NCBI GenBank assembly: GCA_014526335.1
Contig: JACTAT010000340.1
Coordinates: 507,358-571,357, forward strand
Direction of reading: 5' to 3'
DNA: 64,000 nt
Source: Chrysaora quinquecirrha
Taxonomy: Eukaryota > Cnidaria > Scyphozoa > Semaeostomeae > Pelagiidae
The notes beneath the pieces were generated by a model, which did no database searches, was not told the DNA's origin, and saw nothing but the letters and a program-made list of their open reading frames with translations. Positions within the stretch are counted from its first letter, which is position 1; each line of letters opens with the position of its first letter. Shown piece by piece: positions 47,601-52,400 of the stretch. The position numbers and the translations under genes are program-made.

Positions 47601-50365
47601 CATCAAGTTCATACTTACACAATCAAATATCACTATAATAAAACAGCGTACCTATATCACAACATCAACGTGGACATACGAAAGAATTTGACAGGAGAAA
47701 ACAAAATAGGTAACAAATACGAACCACTTATAGTTTCTGGGATGTTCTCAGAAATAACCTTGATATAGCTCTTTCGTCTGGTGTCACAAGAACACAAATA
47801 TAAACAAACAGTACCATCCAGCATAGATTTTCTACTTCTCTTCACAAATTGAAACTTATTCTTCTGTAAAATGGAAAAATTCATTATTATTAGCTAATCA
47901 AAGTTAGAAGCTCTTTGCATCATTGCTAAGTTTGAATAGTAATAGCCTGTTAATCAATCTTTGCTGTGGGGGCAGATGTAGTGCGAATATCATTATGGTA
48001 TTCTTATAATACAAAAATAGCTATAATAGCAATTTTTTAAAGATTAGGTCAATAGTCACCTTCAAACAGTTGGTTGATGCATCAAAGTCTTGCACAAGAA
48101 ATTTCATAAATGTAGCGTCTAATGATAACATGGCTCTGGCTCTCAAAAGTTTCAACAAATAAACATCTTTGTTCTCCATGTGAATCTGAGAATGAATTGA
48201 TCATTATTAGAAGAACTAAAATACGTTTATTACATCATAGGGATATTATATGTACTCAAAACACAGATTCACATGTGCATGTGAAGACGGATCATTCCAC
48301 AGCTCTTGTATGTATGTCCTCAGTGAAATTGATGAAATCAACAGACAGCAGTTTTGCATCATTTTTCATAGTTCTACACTTAGGGTACAAAAGTATTGCA
48401 ACGCTTGACCTAAAATGGGGGCCAACAGTAGCCGTAGGCCCAACAACACAAAATTTACATAACAAAGCCATGATGGCTCAGGGGCTTCGGCCAACTTGAT
48501 TTAGGCGGGAAAATGTTCACAATTTCATTGACTTTCAGTTAGAAAAAAAGTTAAACGATTTATTTCGCACTTGGGATGAAAAATAGTCAAAAACCTTGAA
48601 GCATTGCCTTCCAAATTTTGAGCGAAATATTTCAAGGGTTGTCTCGAAAAACAGCGATATGTATGAACCACTTATCGTGACTTTTGCTACAAAGTTTCGT
48701 GGTTTTTCGAGACAAAATAGTTCAAACTTGTATTTAAGATTTAAATTTTCGCTCGAAGTGTACAGTTAGAGAAGAATTTGGGGGCTGAAATATTGATAAA
48801 GACTTTAGACGAGTAACTTTTGAATTTGTTGTTTTGATGCAAAAATAAATTTTGCACTTGAAGGGGTCTTCAGAAATTTTTATTGAAAATTTCATTCATA
48901 TATTTCAAAACTGTGGTTATCCCAAAATATTGCAAATTAATTTTGAAGCAAATTCTTGGGTTTATAGAGAAAATTTGCAAATTTACAAAAAGTACCCTTT
49001 TTGGGCCTAAACAAAAGTCACTCACCTGAAATTGTTGTCCACAAAATAATCTCTGTTTTCTTTGTGAAAACTACTTTTGTCAGTAAAAATTTTAACGTGG
49101 AACAAAAGTTTCAGCTATTTTGCTTTGAATAACGAAAAAACTTTGAATCAACGGTCAAAAAAGTAGTTATGTTTATTGCTTTTTATCAAGACAACTCTTG
49201 AAATATTTCGCTCAAAATCTGGAAGGCACTGCTTCAAAGTTTTTTATTATTTTCCACAAGAAGCAACAAATAAATCGTTTAACTTTTGTTCTAACTGAAA
49301 GTCAATGAAATTGTGAACATTTTCCCGCCTAAATCAAGTTGGCTGAAGCCCCTGAGCCATCATGGCTCTGTTATGTAAATTTTGTGTTGTTGGGCCTACG
49401 GCTACCATTGGCCGCCATTTTAGGTTTAGCGTTGCAATACTTTTGTACCCTAAGTGTATTTATTCTCATACCACATCACTCTCTTTGCAAGTATTGTCAT
49501 ATTCATCAGCACTTTCGATGTCATCCATATAATCCATCACCCAGTCGTCGTCTCCACAATCCATTGAGTTATCTAATGAGTCTACATTGAAAGAAGATTT
49601 AACTTGCATTAAAAACTATGGCATCGTGATTTTGTTAATTTTCACTAATCACAATTAATCTGGATCTCTACAAAATAAAGCCTGATAAATAATTTTCATG
49701 TGAAATTGTAGCAGTTTAGTATGCAAAGTTATGAGGACACAAGATGATGTTGTGACATATGCTTGCCAGGATTCGAACCTGGACGCATTCTCTGGACAGA
49801 GAATGATGCTTCCATTACATCACAAGCATGTCAGTTGAATATCACAAACAAGGCATCTCTATGTGTCAAGTTATCAGAACAGCACAAACACAAATCACAA
49901 CACTTTTTCAAAGCGCTTGTCTCATGGTGCACTTAATTGGTTATTTGGTTAAATTTCCAGAAGGCTTCACTTACCAAAATATCTAGACTCTCCCAACGTA
50001 TCTTCACTAACCGAATTCGGATCCACTTCTTCTTCACAGGTCTGGTCGCCAAAAACAACTGGTGATTCATTTAGGCGTAGTTCTTTATCACTTTCAACAG
50101 GCTTCTTCTTATACTGTTTTGGGCGCTTTCTATTTTTACGAGTTTATAGTTCTTAAATGAATTATGAGGCACGGTATCAAAACATGAATAAACTTTGACA
50201 GAAGAAGTAGAAGCAGTACTATTAGTACTAGCAGTAGTAGTACTACTACTAGACGAGCCAGTACTAGCACATGCCCTATCCATTCCTTTGACTTTCTTTC
50301 TTAATACTTTGCTTTGATACCCTATCGTTTCAAAAGATTTTCTAGCCAACTGGCTTACCTTTGAT
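5455..50365 (-). CDS. KDZ-type transposase / HMG-domain-3-like gene, 13 exons (whole gene span)
   Basis: Thirteen exons with visible GT donors and AG acceptors lie in order on the minus strand and join to about 945 residues. Splice phases agree for exons 1-2-3-4, 5-6-7-8-9, 9-10 and 12-13. The 4-5 joint is off phase (a missing exon or an error), and 10 and 11 each need one base in an A-run. Order of parts: Ser/Thr-rich N-terminus, acidic stretch, Cys-rich segments, a SWIM-like CxxxxxxCxH, then the transposase-like core with PEVVICDAT, FTVYCEHG, ESPNVPF, VYDNSC, VIDRFHWKN and LNSQINEQ. The motif series matches animal proteins annotated as HMG-domain-containing 3-like, part of the KDZ transposase superfamily. 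It may be a transposon-borne transposase or a domesticated copy; no terminal repeats were found. Frame breaks and a mutated donor (13981-13983) suggest a pseudogene, unless they are sequencing errors. Confidence 0.75.
5715..5770 (+). mobile_element. Pogo/Tigger-like terminus, one end only
   Basis: The segment beginning CAGTAGACTTTCGGTAAC and continuing with CTCGAA and TCGAAC repeats looks like the terminal inverted repeat of pogo/Tigger elements (CAGTAG...TCGAAC). AT-rich TCGAA-containing sequence continues to about 5880. No matching right end or TA duplication is seen, so it is a solo end or a decayed copy inside intron 12 (5658-6338). Confidence 0.45.
6339..6461 (-). CDS. KDZ-like gene exon 12, transposase core
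   Basis: Acceptor TTTTACAG before 6461, donor AAAG/GTACCG after 6339. The exon encodes PKAIVYDNSCHLQSYC, then FFKDYTFVIDRFHWKN. The 'VYDN.C.L..YC' and 'DRFHWKN' blocks are the most conserved part of KDZ / HMG-domain-3-like proteins, and their Asp residues are candidates for metal binding. It joins exon 13 in phase. It joins exon 11 only if one more A is assumed in the A-run ending exon 11. Confidence 0.85.
6622..6704 (-). CDS. KDZ-like gene exon 11
   Basis: Acceptor TTCTTTCTAG before 6704, donor AAG/GTTTGT after 6622. With the G from exon 10 it reads GICYGFKIMESHESPNVPF and ends in a Lys run. 'HG.C.GF..M...ESP...F' is the standard continuation of the CEHG block. The terminal run has six A; the phase to exon 12 is one base short. 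Confidence 0.85.
6794..7430 (-). CDS. KDZ-like gene exon 10
   Basis: Acceptor CTAGTTTCAG before 7430, donor CATG/GTAAGA after 6794. The exon opens RIFIKSKSVRKKILDYAEAE, continues through a helical, mostly family-variable region (DLLVFKKFLESCE; PSPVCSYLPAFEDV) and ends MPGHFTVYCEHG, the conserved Cys/His block that leads into exon 11. About 210 residues. The frame changes at a six-A run near 7356-7361; one extra A would restore it. The ATG right there is therefore probably not a true start. Confidence 0.8.
7560..7698 (-). repeat. B2 copy of split direct repeat
   Basis: About 139 bp, beginning TTAACGCCTTGGCGG on the plus strand and ending GGTGGCCTACCCG. It differs from the copy at 9784-9922 at only a few positions. 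This is the far terminus of the DIRS-like element. Confidence 0.85.
7980..8390. repeat. Degenerate tandem repeat, unit about 60-70 bp
   Basis: Recurring blocks AAAGCGTCTTAAAGCGAGAT, CCTGATAACACTAAAAGGCA and TTAGAACATGCTTAAAAGCA follow each other about six times with many changes. Lies between A2 and B2 of the DIRS-like element. No coding potential. Confidence 0.7.
8470..9530. repeat. 74-bp minisatellite, about 14 copies, two TGACTCA motifs per unit
   Basis: Starts of GAGCTGACTCAGCTC at 8894, 8968 and 9042 give a 74-base period. Each unit has the dyad GAGCTGACTCAGCTC and then CCACTGACTCAGTAGG, followed by GGAACGCCTCATTCAAAT. The copies are 90% or more alike in the centre and looser at the left edge. 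TGACTCA is the AP-1 core, and CTGACTCAG the core of small-Maf sites. The array lies between A2 and B2 of the DIRS-like element. Confidence 0.9.
9630..9785 (-). repeat. A2 copy of split direct repeat
   Basis: A 156-bp block starting GGAATTAAAACAAATGAG and ending AGAATGTCCCATT on the plus strand, repeated with near identity at 13375-13530. It overlaps the start of B1 by about two bases, so A2 and B1 are contiguous as expected. Confidence 0.9.
9784..9922 (-). repeat. B1 copy of split direct repeat
   Basis: Near-identical to 7560-7698 and abutting A2. Downstream of the polymerase gene on the coding strand. Confidence 0.85.
9923..10501. other. Stretch where a tyrosine recombinase would be expected; none seen
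   Basis: In DIRS/Ngaro elements a recombinase of roughly 400 residues follows RNase H. These 580 bases have only short frames and no R...HxxR...Y pattern that I can find. Deletion is the simple explanation. Confidence 0.5.
10502..11804 (-). CDS. DIRS/Ngaro-like reverse transcriptase and RNase H, one frame break
   Basis: The coding strand starts in the finger region (PKKDSGKYRTITNLSSP, PNALLAKLDIKSAFR) at 11804-11541. It then changes frame in a T-run at about 11547-11552 and continues to 10502. The palm has HYLDDYLIAGP (catalytic YLDD). A connection region follows (YLGIEID; LIGKLSFAAKVIPSGR), then RNase H with LFTDASGAHGFG, WKELFPI and HCDNMSVV, ending near HIRGTDNSIADSLSR. The 'GKLSFAAKVI..GR' connection and the RNase H type are those of DIRS, not Ty3. 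It copies the element's RNA. One base in the T-run would rejoin the frame. No recombinase is attached. Confidence 0.85.
11764..12405 (-). CDS. DIRS-like element, N-terminal part of polymerase ORF
   Basis: This frame overlaps the end of gag and becomes meaningful from TPVNIFRLEQELINFPD onward. It continues with FVADLIYSFKYGFDIGYSGP and ends in KKFPHIPDWCCAQ. The block before the RT, 'L...L..YPD..FV..L..GF..GF..GP', is typical of DIRS polymerase ORFs. A frame change at a seven-A run (about 11830-11836) separates it from the RT fingers. The first hundred residues mirror gag in another frame and may not be translated. Confidence 0.65.
   Translation of the reverse strand: MIIALTNSSDVPTIVPPSPSSRIPKVFVAHLRSTVPHRVPKPTHSNPAPIFVASEVPTANNKGFASTTTPVAAFDTNANSLTDANYVRAAIQRQCATLVENFNPLPRTAPTPVNIFRLEQELINFPDRKFVADLIYSFKYGFDIGYSGPGFDNIAQNLKSAESHSSVLFDNILCELEAKRLAGPFRQPPLKKFPHIPDWCCAQKGFWEISDYH
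12107..13360 (-). CDS. DIRS-like element gag-like protein with SAP and CCCH motifs
   Basis: The start is placed at the ATG at 13360 (MSVNAPFSGG). The upstream extension runs into the A1 repeat. Residues about 20-55 (LKQRCLIYGLKSHGTKEALA) fit a SAP DNA-binding motif. An acidic Ser-rich linker, Ala/Ser/Pro-rich region and a central globular part (SWFEAWNIYIQAMIKFHP; YPVSAWLKYDAAFRM) follow. The end has a CCCH-type finger, C-x7-C-x4-C-x3-H (CFHYNTGRC...CKFAH), then CKLCAGSHPASMC. The central 'F..W..YI.....HP..A..L..Y...I' block recurs in DIRS gag-like ORFs. The frame is intact. Confidence 0.75.
   Translation of the reverse strand: MSVNAPFSGGRSRDQSLSYQDFMKLRKQQLKQRCLIYGLKSHGTKEALATRLVSHFRRGNRSSEGENPVPGPSQPHLSEDDDDSASNIISGNPAANVPMDELRVLIREEISQATQQSRMNTAPQSAAATQALSPASSIRNDVQPGANLVGPSVPTSSTNASNQPNSFMQAEPGNTTILLTTPRGCLPPLSMKIIKAIQSQNYVDFNELLPTALYDSSNSLNQFTLTFRSDEGTDKSVALTSPGGSRQKVNNISSWFEAWNIYIQAMIKFHPNLAADLMSYQESICTFQRLYPVSAWLKYDAAFRMSMGLNKQLSWTRTDDYCFNKFIRCAYNSAPQPQQPDPKGFRGSSSEHSASQGAQADAQQSRSNFRRFRGSDSQQQGVCFHYNTGRCFRYQCKFAHRCKLCAGSHPASMCNTR
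13375..13530 (-). repeat. A1 copy of split direct repeat (5' terminus of DIRS-like element)
   Basis: Near-identical to 9630-9785. It lies just before the gag start on the coding strand and marks the element's 5' end near 13530. Confidence 0.9.
13754..13884. other. GC-rich segment with nested complementary arms, possible structured RNA or SINE
   Basis: CGTCAAAGA (13754-13762) pairs with TCTTTGACG (13876-13884). Inside it, TTGCCGA (13768-13774) pairs with TCGGCAG (13837-13843), GACACGAA (13797-13804) can pair with TTCGTGTC (13870-13877), GGCTCACTTAGCC is a hairpin at 13819-13831, and GGCTTAAGCC is a palindrome. GC content is clearly above the flanks. I cannot match it to a known RNA family, and A/B boxes are not clear. 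Confidence 0.35.
13983..14258 (-). CDS. KDZ-like gene exon 9
   Basis: Acceptor ATATTTTTCAG before 14258; it joins exon 8 in phase (AG + T). The exon reads ESLIGFHESLRMFLAAAG, NYQQWRMALYAFQELL, then CGTCGRYPEVVICDAT, a conserved 'C..CG..P..V..D.T' block of the family, and ends RKRLCG. At the end, CAG is followed by ATAAGT instead of GTAAGT. Cutting there gives the phase that exon 10 needs, so the true donor seems to have changed G to A at its first base. Confidence 0.8.
14300..21388. repeat. 132-bp satellite, array 1 (about 54 copies)
   Basis: ACTTCGTTGAACAGATCGCA recurs at 14438, 14570 and 14702, giving a 132-base unit. Landmarks in each unit are a near-palindrome TTGAACAGATCGCA-TATTC-TGCGATTATTCAA, then CACCTTCTACCCTTGAAAGG, TTAGAATATACCAATG, and one of two alternatives, TATAGTTACTGCTGA or TAGCGTTACGACAGA, before TATCACCTAAACTAGG. 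The copies differ by a few percent. No frame is open through it. The array begins about 41 bases from the acceptor of exon 9 and lies wholly in intron 8. Confidence 0.97.
21389..21753. repeat. Fold-back repeat at left end of the 4.6-kb element
   Basis: About 90 bases from AAAATTCCTAAATTAAATAA through CGAACTGATGAGATTACATG are repeated in inverted orientation at about 21660-21753, with a 170-base spacer. It resembles a MITE or an inverted duplication of the element end. Confidence 0.85.
24508..24690 (-). CDS. Possible exon inside the 4.6-kb TIR element, unknown
   Basis: The frame reads DMYQEKKVFLEILPNQKSIL, then FSWPNVNDINIPEFKKRNL and a stop at 24508. The composition looks coding and it lies on the same strand as the acidic frame at 25510-25705. 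I do not recognise it, and no splice pair could be proved. Confidence 0.25.
   Translation of the reverse strand: MDMYQEKKVFLEILPNQKSILITKAAADKFSWPNVNDINIPEFKKRNLCMLASRAEKASI
24806..24953. repeat. Tandem duplication, unit about 74 bp, 2 copies
   Basis: TTGTCTGAGAGATAAAATTC through TTATGAGGCACTTTAGC occurs twice in a row with one substitution (CCATTAAG versus CCATTTAG) and small edge changes. Inside the 4.6-kb TIR element. Confidence 0.9.
25510..25705 (-). CDS. Possible acidic exon inside the 4.6-kb TIR element
   Basis: On the minus strand one frame is strongly acidic (SCINFGDDEDKDIATDDTN, then HVVDDGSDQEATTDDTW), the sort of Asp-rich linker found in transposases. It is not the longest frame here; an overlapping hydrophobic frame is probably its shadow. 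No domain is recognised. Confidence 0.2.
26043..38246. repeat. 132-bp satellite, array 2 (about 92 copies), with higher-order repeats
   Basis: Same unit as array 1. Marked variants recur at multiples of the unit: CTTAAAAAAG at 32061 and 33777 (1716 = 13 units); TAACCTAGG at 32591, 34307, 35627 and 37607 (13, 10 and 15 units); and a GAATAAAAGTCCTG-containing block near 28150 and 29600 (11 units less one base). So blocks of many monomers have duplicated as wholes. It ends at a TA where the 5.7-kb element is inserted. Confidence 0.97.
38899..39655. mobile_element. 757-bp MITE, TIR GAGTCCTTGCGCCCAAAGTG, TA target
   Basis: The left end GAGTCCTTGCGCCCAAAGTG and right end CACTTTGGGCGTAAGGACTC are inverted; TA lies at 38897-38898 and at 39656-39657. 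GCGCCCAAAGTGGCCA also occurs inside (about 39103), and a related copy inverted (about 39205), hinting at internal duplications. No coding potential. Nested in the 5.7-kb element. Confidence 0.85.
40430..41797 (+). pseudogene. Penelope-like retroelement: reverse transcriptase and GIY-YIG endonuclease, frameshifted
   Basis: The RT half (40476-41060) has QQVSGTAMGTKFAPPYA and RYMDDCFIAL, the palm motifs of Penelope-like elements, plus NFLDIEI. A frame change near 41010 moves to the next part (RISERLKELETWLLSCNYP; CKLCRM), and another near 41450 moves to the endonuclease: NVIYFLSCNLC followed by MNYIGQTTNLRSRINNH, a GIY-YIG-type core. The stop is at 41795. Penelope-like elements use this enzyme pair for target-primed insertion. 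The 5' part of the RT is missing (truncated at about 40430), so the copy is dead. Both shifts lie next to short A-runs. Confidence 0.85.
42060..42472. mobile_element. Inverted-repeat MITE of about 410 bp
   Basis: About 50 bases at the left (GGGGTTACTTCATTGTTC and ACTAGACGTGCCGCCCA) are matched in inverted order on the right (TGGGTGGGTGGCACGACTAGT and GAACATTGGAAGTACCCC), roughly 75-80% alike. No coding frame. Boundaries are approximate and no target duplication was resolved. Confidence 0.6.
42776..42908 (+). CDS. Possible terminal exon, unknown
   Basis: A pyrimidine tract and acceptor (TTTTTTTCTAG) precede a frame reading ALDWDWTAVLEDEDVFVRLA, then FYMRAHIEDLLKETFKHRL and a stop. The composition and acceptor look genuine. 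No other exon could be linked to it. It may belong to the 5.7-kb element's own gene. Confidence 0.3.
43490..43790. repeat. 90-bp tandem repeat, about 3.3 copies, in right arm
   Basis: CCCCTAAAGG starts at 43501, 43591 and 43681, and CCCCTAGAGG at 43771, an exact 90-base spacing. Each unit holds GGTAAAAACCCTGAGTACAT and CCTTTTTATAGGGTTTTT. Because 90 is a multiple of three it leaves an open frame of 30-residue repeats, which I do not regard as a gene. Confidence 0.9.
43966..46072. repeat. 132-bp satellite, array 3 (about 16 copies)
   Basis: Continuation of arrays 1 and 2 on the far side of the 5.7-kb element. It ends in CTTGTA about 17 bases from the donor of KDZ-like exon 8, so intron 8 has almost no sequence that is not satellite or an insertion in it. 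Confidence 0.97.
46090..46234 (-). CDS. KDZ-like gene exon 8
   Basis: Acceptor TTTTTTCAATAG before 46234, donor ATAG/GTAAGA after 46090. Joined to exon 7 (one base carried) it reads VPFRKCSSADCSNRIRYC, then NMGDFLVGHDVLKDYMFRF. The Cys spacing is C-x4-C-x6-C-x3-C. The family has a Cys-rich 'C..C' followed by a 'L.H.LL..Y' helix here. Both joints are in phase. Confidence 0.8.
46373..46862 (-). CDS. KDZ-like gene exon 7, Cys-rich/SWIM-like
   Basis: Acceptor TTGATAACAG before 46862, donor CATG/GTAAGT after 46373; about 163 residues. It starts AAPEPKVIPNMQDPLVYV, then GFVFFYCNFGRHDCRHV (C-x6-CxH, SWIM-like zinc site), a middle part (WKTDYLQRGIYDGTFED) and PDFNGDICDVC with RVGIKFVH at the end. 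The SWIM-like module is typical of the N-terminal half of these proteins and probably binds zinc and DNA. Confidence 0.85.
47014..47042 (-). CDS. KDZ-like gene exon 6, 29-nt microexon
   Basis: A strong acceptor (CTTTTTTCTTGTAG) and a donor (CAAG/GTAATT) bracket 29 bases. With the G carried from exon 5 it reads DEDIDHAYSK and leaves phase 0, exactly what exon 7 needs. Confidence 0.75.
47182..47298 (-). CDS. KDZ-like gene exon 5
   Basis: Acceptor TTGAATCTTTAG before 47298, donor CAAG/GTGCTT after 47182. Reads FEMHLEESYPECLHITV, then EKWDDINGTKEF. The exon expects one base from the previous exon, but exon 4 ends in phase 0, so an exon between them may be missed or a base is lost. Confidence 0.7.
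47759..47863 (-). CDS. KDZ-like gene exon 4
   Basis: Acceptor CATTTTACAG before 47863, donor CAAG/GTTATT after 47759; 105 bases, phase 0 at both ends. Reads KNKFQFVKRSRKSM, then TVCLYLCSCDTRRK, a C-x3-C-x-C cluster likely to bind zinc. Confidence 0.7.
48060..48185 (-). CDS. KDZ-like gene exon 3
   Basis: Acceptor CATTCTCAG before 48185, donor GAAG/GTGACT after 48060; 126 bases, phase 0 at both ends. Reads IHMENKDVYLLKLLRARAM, then LDATFMKFLVQDFD. Helical; no motif I know. Confidence 0.7.
48377..49456. mobile_element. 1.08-kb long-inverted-repeat MITE, TA target, in intron 2
   Basis: Ends CACTTAGGGTACAAAAG / CTTTTGTACCCTAAGTG with TA at 48375-48376 and at 49457-49458. The inverted arms are about 250 bases or more long (both contain GGCGGGAAAATGTTCACA and AACGATTTATT blocks), so the element is a near-palindrome. 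No coding frame. It sits about 13 bases from the donor of exon 2. Confidence 0.9.
49472..49581 (-). CDS. KDZ-like gene exon 2, acidic
   Basis: Acceptor TTTCAATGTAG before 49581, donor GTG/GTATGA after 49472. With one carried base it reads DSLDNSMDCGDDDWVMDYMD, then DIESADEYDNTCKESD. Acidic linker, in phase on both sides. Confidence 0.75.
49759..49829 (-). tRNA. tRNA-like gene (or tRNA-derived repeat) in intron 1
   Basis: On the minus strand, ATGCTTG pairs with CAAGCAT as a 7-bp acceptor stem, ATG/CAT forms a D stem, and CCAGG-TTCGAAT-CCTGG is a perfect T arm with a B-box GGTTCGAATCC. The anticodon arm ATTCT/AGAAT encloses eight bases, CTGTCCAG, one more than normal. If U33 is the T after the first C, the anticodon is GTC (Asp). 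The extra base and AT-rich acceptor stem make a functional Asp tRNA doubtful; it may be a pseudo-tRNA or a tRNA-derived SINE. Confidence 0.55.
49975..50365 (-). CDS. KDZ-like gene exon 1 (first one found), Ser/Thr-rich, one frame break
   Basis: Acceptor AATCTTCAG before 50365, donor TTTG/GTAAGT after 49975. Reads LARKSFETIGYQSKVLRKKV, a Ser/Thr run (about 50210-50260), VYSCFDTVPHNSFKNYK, then in another frame RKNRKRPKQYKKKP, acidic NSVSEDTLGESRYF. One base next to an A-run (about 50140-50146) separates the halves. The first codon does not look like an ATG, so an upstream exon probably exists. Confidence 0.65.
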
Positions 50366-50981
50366 CTGAAGATTTACCATTAAGACAACAATATTCTATA
50401 CAGGTGCTTTATAATTTTATTAGATACCATTAGGTAGCATAAAATGCAATCAGTACAAGATACAAGGTAGGCCTAGTCTATATGAGATTGTGAAAAGCTG
50501 GAGCATCTTTTAACAACCTCCCTTGCAAAAAAAGTAATTGAAGTTCATTTCCAAAACGAGGAATTTTCGTTGGTTGAATCTCATATTTTGCGATTTTCCA
50601 TAAATGCATTACACACAAATTCACATTGTATGGCCTGGCCTGGCCTACAAGGTTGAATCTTGTTTTTCACATAGTCAAGAGAAATGAGCCCTCTTTCTCA
50701 TTACCACTGCAATATTATAAAAATATAGAAGACAGAGTTGAGGTGAGTGAGATGAGCTTGATAAAATAAAAAGCCAATAAAATTAGGTTCAGTTTACCTG
50801 AGTGGTTGGTTTCCTAAAATCAAACTGACTTTAATATATACTGTGTTTTCAGTCACGTGACCAAATTCAACAGAAATCCTGTTGGCGGCCATGTTGGTGT
50901 ACCAAGTTGCTGTGGGCAGTTGAAGGAAGGTGAAGGATTAGGCTGATTTTTGAGTTGTAAATTGTATTTGAGTGAGCTGAA

Positions 50982-51386
50982 ATGGTGTTTTGCATGATAG
51001 TTGGTTGTCCAAATAAAAGTGAAGATGTACCAGGACATTACTGTAGGGTACCTGCTGTGATAACCAACCAAGGAGAGGCATATGAGGAGTTAACGAAAGA
51101 GCGGCGAAGAAAATGGCTTGCCGCCATAAGCAGAACTGGCCTAACCGAAAGTATCACTCGGAATGACCGGGTTTGCTTTCGACACTTTGTCTCTGGTATC
51201 GCTGCAAAGCCTTGGGATAGATTCAATATCGACTGGGTCCCTACTTTAAACTTAGGCCACAACAAGCAAGAGAAGAACATGGAAGCAGTTGTTAATCGTG
51301 CAGAGAGGACAAAACAGAGAAGGAAGCGAATTGAAGAGAGCTTAGAAGAGGAAGTAGCTACGGCAAAAAGCAGCAAAACCAAATGA
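50982..51386 (+). CDS. THAP domain N-terminus of ISL2EU transposase
   Basis: MVFCMIVGCPNKSED opens a C2CH THAP zinc finger: C-x4-C at the start, RRKWLAAISR in the middle, VCFRHF (C-x2-H), and DWVPTLNL as the terminal AVPTIF-like motif. It binds the element ends. About 95 residues of domain plus a basic coiled tail (RTKQRRKRIEESLEEE). It ends at a stop at 51386; the next part lies in another frame. Confidence 0.9.
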   Translation: MVFCMIVGCPNKSEDVPGHYCRVPAVITNQGEAYEELTKERRRKWLAAISRTGLTESITRNDRVCFRHFVSGIAAKPWDRFNIDWVPTLNLGHNKQEKNMEAVVNRAERTKQRRKRIEESLEEEVATAKSSKTK

Positions 51387-51402
51387 ACCCGGAGAAACTA
51401 TA

Positions 51403-52400
51403 ATGGAGATCTTTGCTGAACCAGAATTTGAATATCCATGTGAAGATTCTTTGAGTGAAAATGATGAGGGGATAGCCAGAAGCCATCAAAAGAGTAAAGG
51501 GCAACAAAAGCAAGACCAATCAACTCAAACTGATGAATTTGACTATCTGTTAAAAGAAAGACGCATTAACTGCTCTAATAATGCCTTTTCAGAGGAGTAT
51601 TTTTCTGGAGATGATGGAAAAGTTCGGTTTTATACTGGTCTGCCATCTTACGATGTGCTTAAGGTAACATTTGAGTTCGTGTCCTCTCGTGTGACCAGGA
51701 ATTTTCAGTCAACAACAAAGTTTCAAGAATTTATTCTGGTTCTGATCAAACTCCGATTAAACGTTCCCCATCAGTATCTAGCATACAGATTTAACATTTC
51801 CTTGAGTATTTTCACATTGGTTACTTGTCATGGATGTTTGTCTTACACCTCTGATTTCATGGCCTGAAAGAGCTGATTTATGGAAAACAATGCCTCAGGT
51901 TTTCAAGTACTCATTTGGAAATAAAGTAACTGTAATAATTGATTGTTTTGAGATCTTTATAGACAGACCATCAAATTTACTTGCAAGAGCACAAACATTT
52001 TCATCATACAAGCACCACAACACTGCAAAGGTACTGATAGGAATCACGCCACAAGGAACCATCTCTTTTGTATCAAGTTCTTGGGGAGGGCGAACATCGG
52101 ATAAATATTTAACACAGAATTGTGGCATATTAGGCAAACTTCTTCCTGGTGACTTAATTCTTGCTGATAGAGGATTCACTATCCAGGAAAGTGTCTGGTA
52201 TCATCAAGCAAATATTAAAATCCCAGCTTTCACAAGGGGAGAAGATCAACTTGATCCAGTCGATGTGGAGAAGACACGTGGTATAGCAAATGTGCCATTC
52301 ACGTCGAAAGAGTTATAGGGTCACTGAAACAAAAGTACACAATTTTCCAAAGCACATTGCTATTTTCAAGGTTTCATGGCTTTTCATCACAAAAGAATCA
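51403..52400 (+). pseudogene. ISL2EU transposase core (DDE_4-like), two frame breaks
   Basis: The first part (51403-51867) holds LKERRINCSNNAF and the helix-turn-helix FILVLIKLRLNVPHQYLA. A shift near 51840 leads to the catalytic part (to 52318): [17 protein letters not shown] (first Asp), [24 protein letters not shown] (second Asp) and KTRGIANV. The Glu-containing end (HVERVIG type) is in a third frame at about 52299-52319, after which the homology stops by 52390. So the protein is broken and its tail is gone. Confidence 0.85.

Noticed and set aside
47322..47768. 149-residue plus-strand frame
   Set aside because: It overlaps exon 4 and intron 4 of the minus-strand gene, has no recognisable domain, and its composition is that of antisense AT-rich sequence. 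A missing exon between 4 and 5 may lie here on the minus strand, but I could not identify it.
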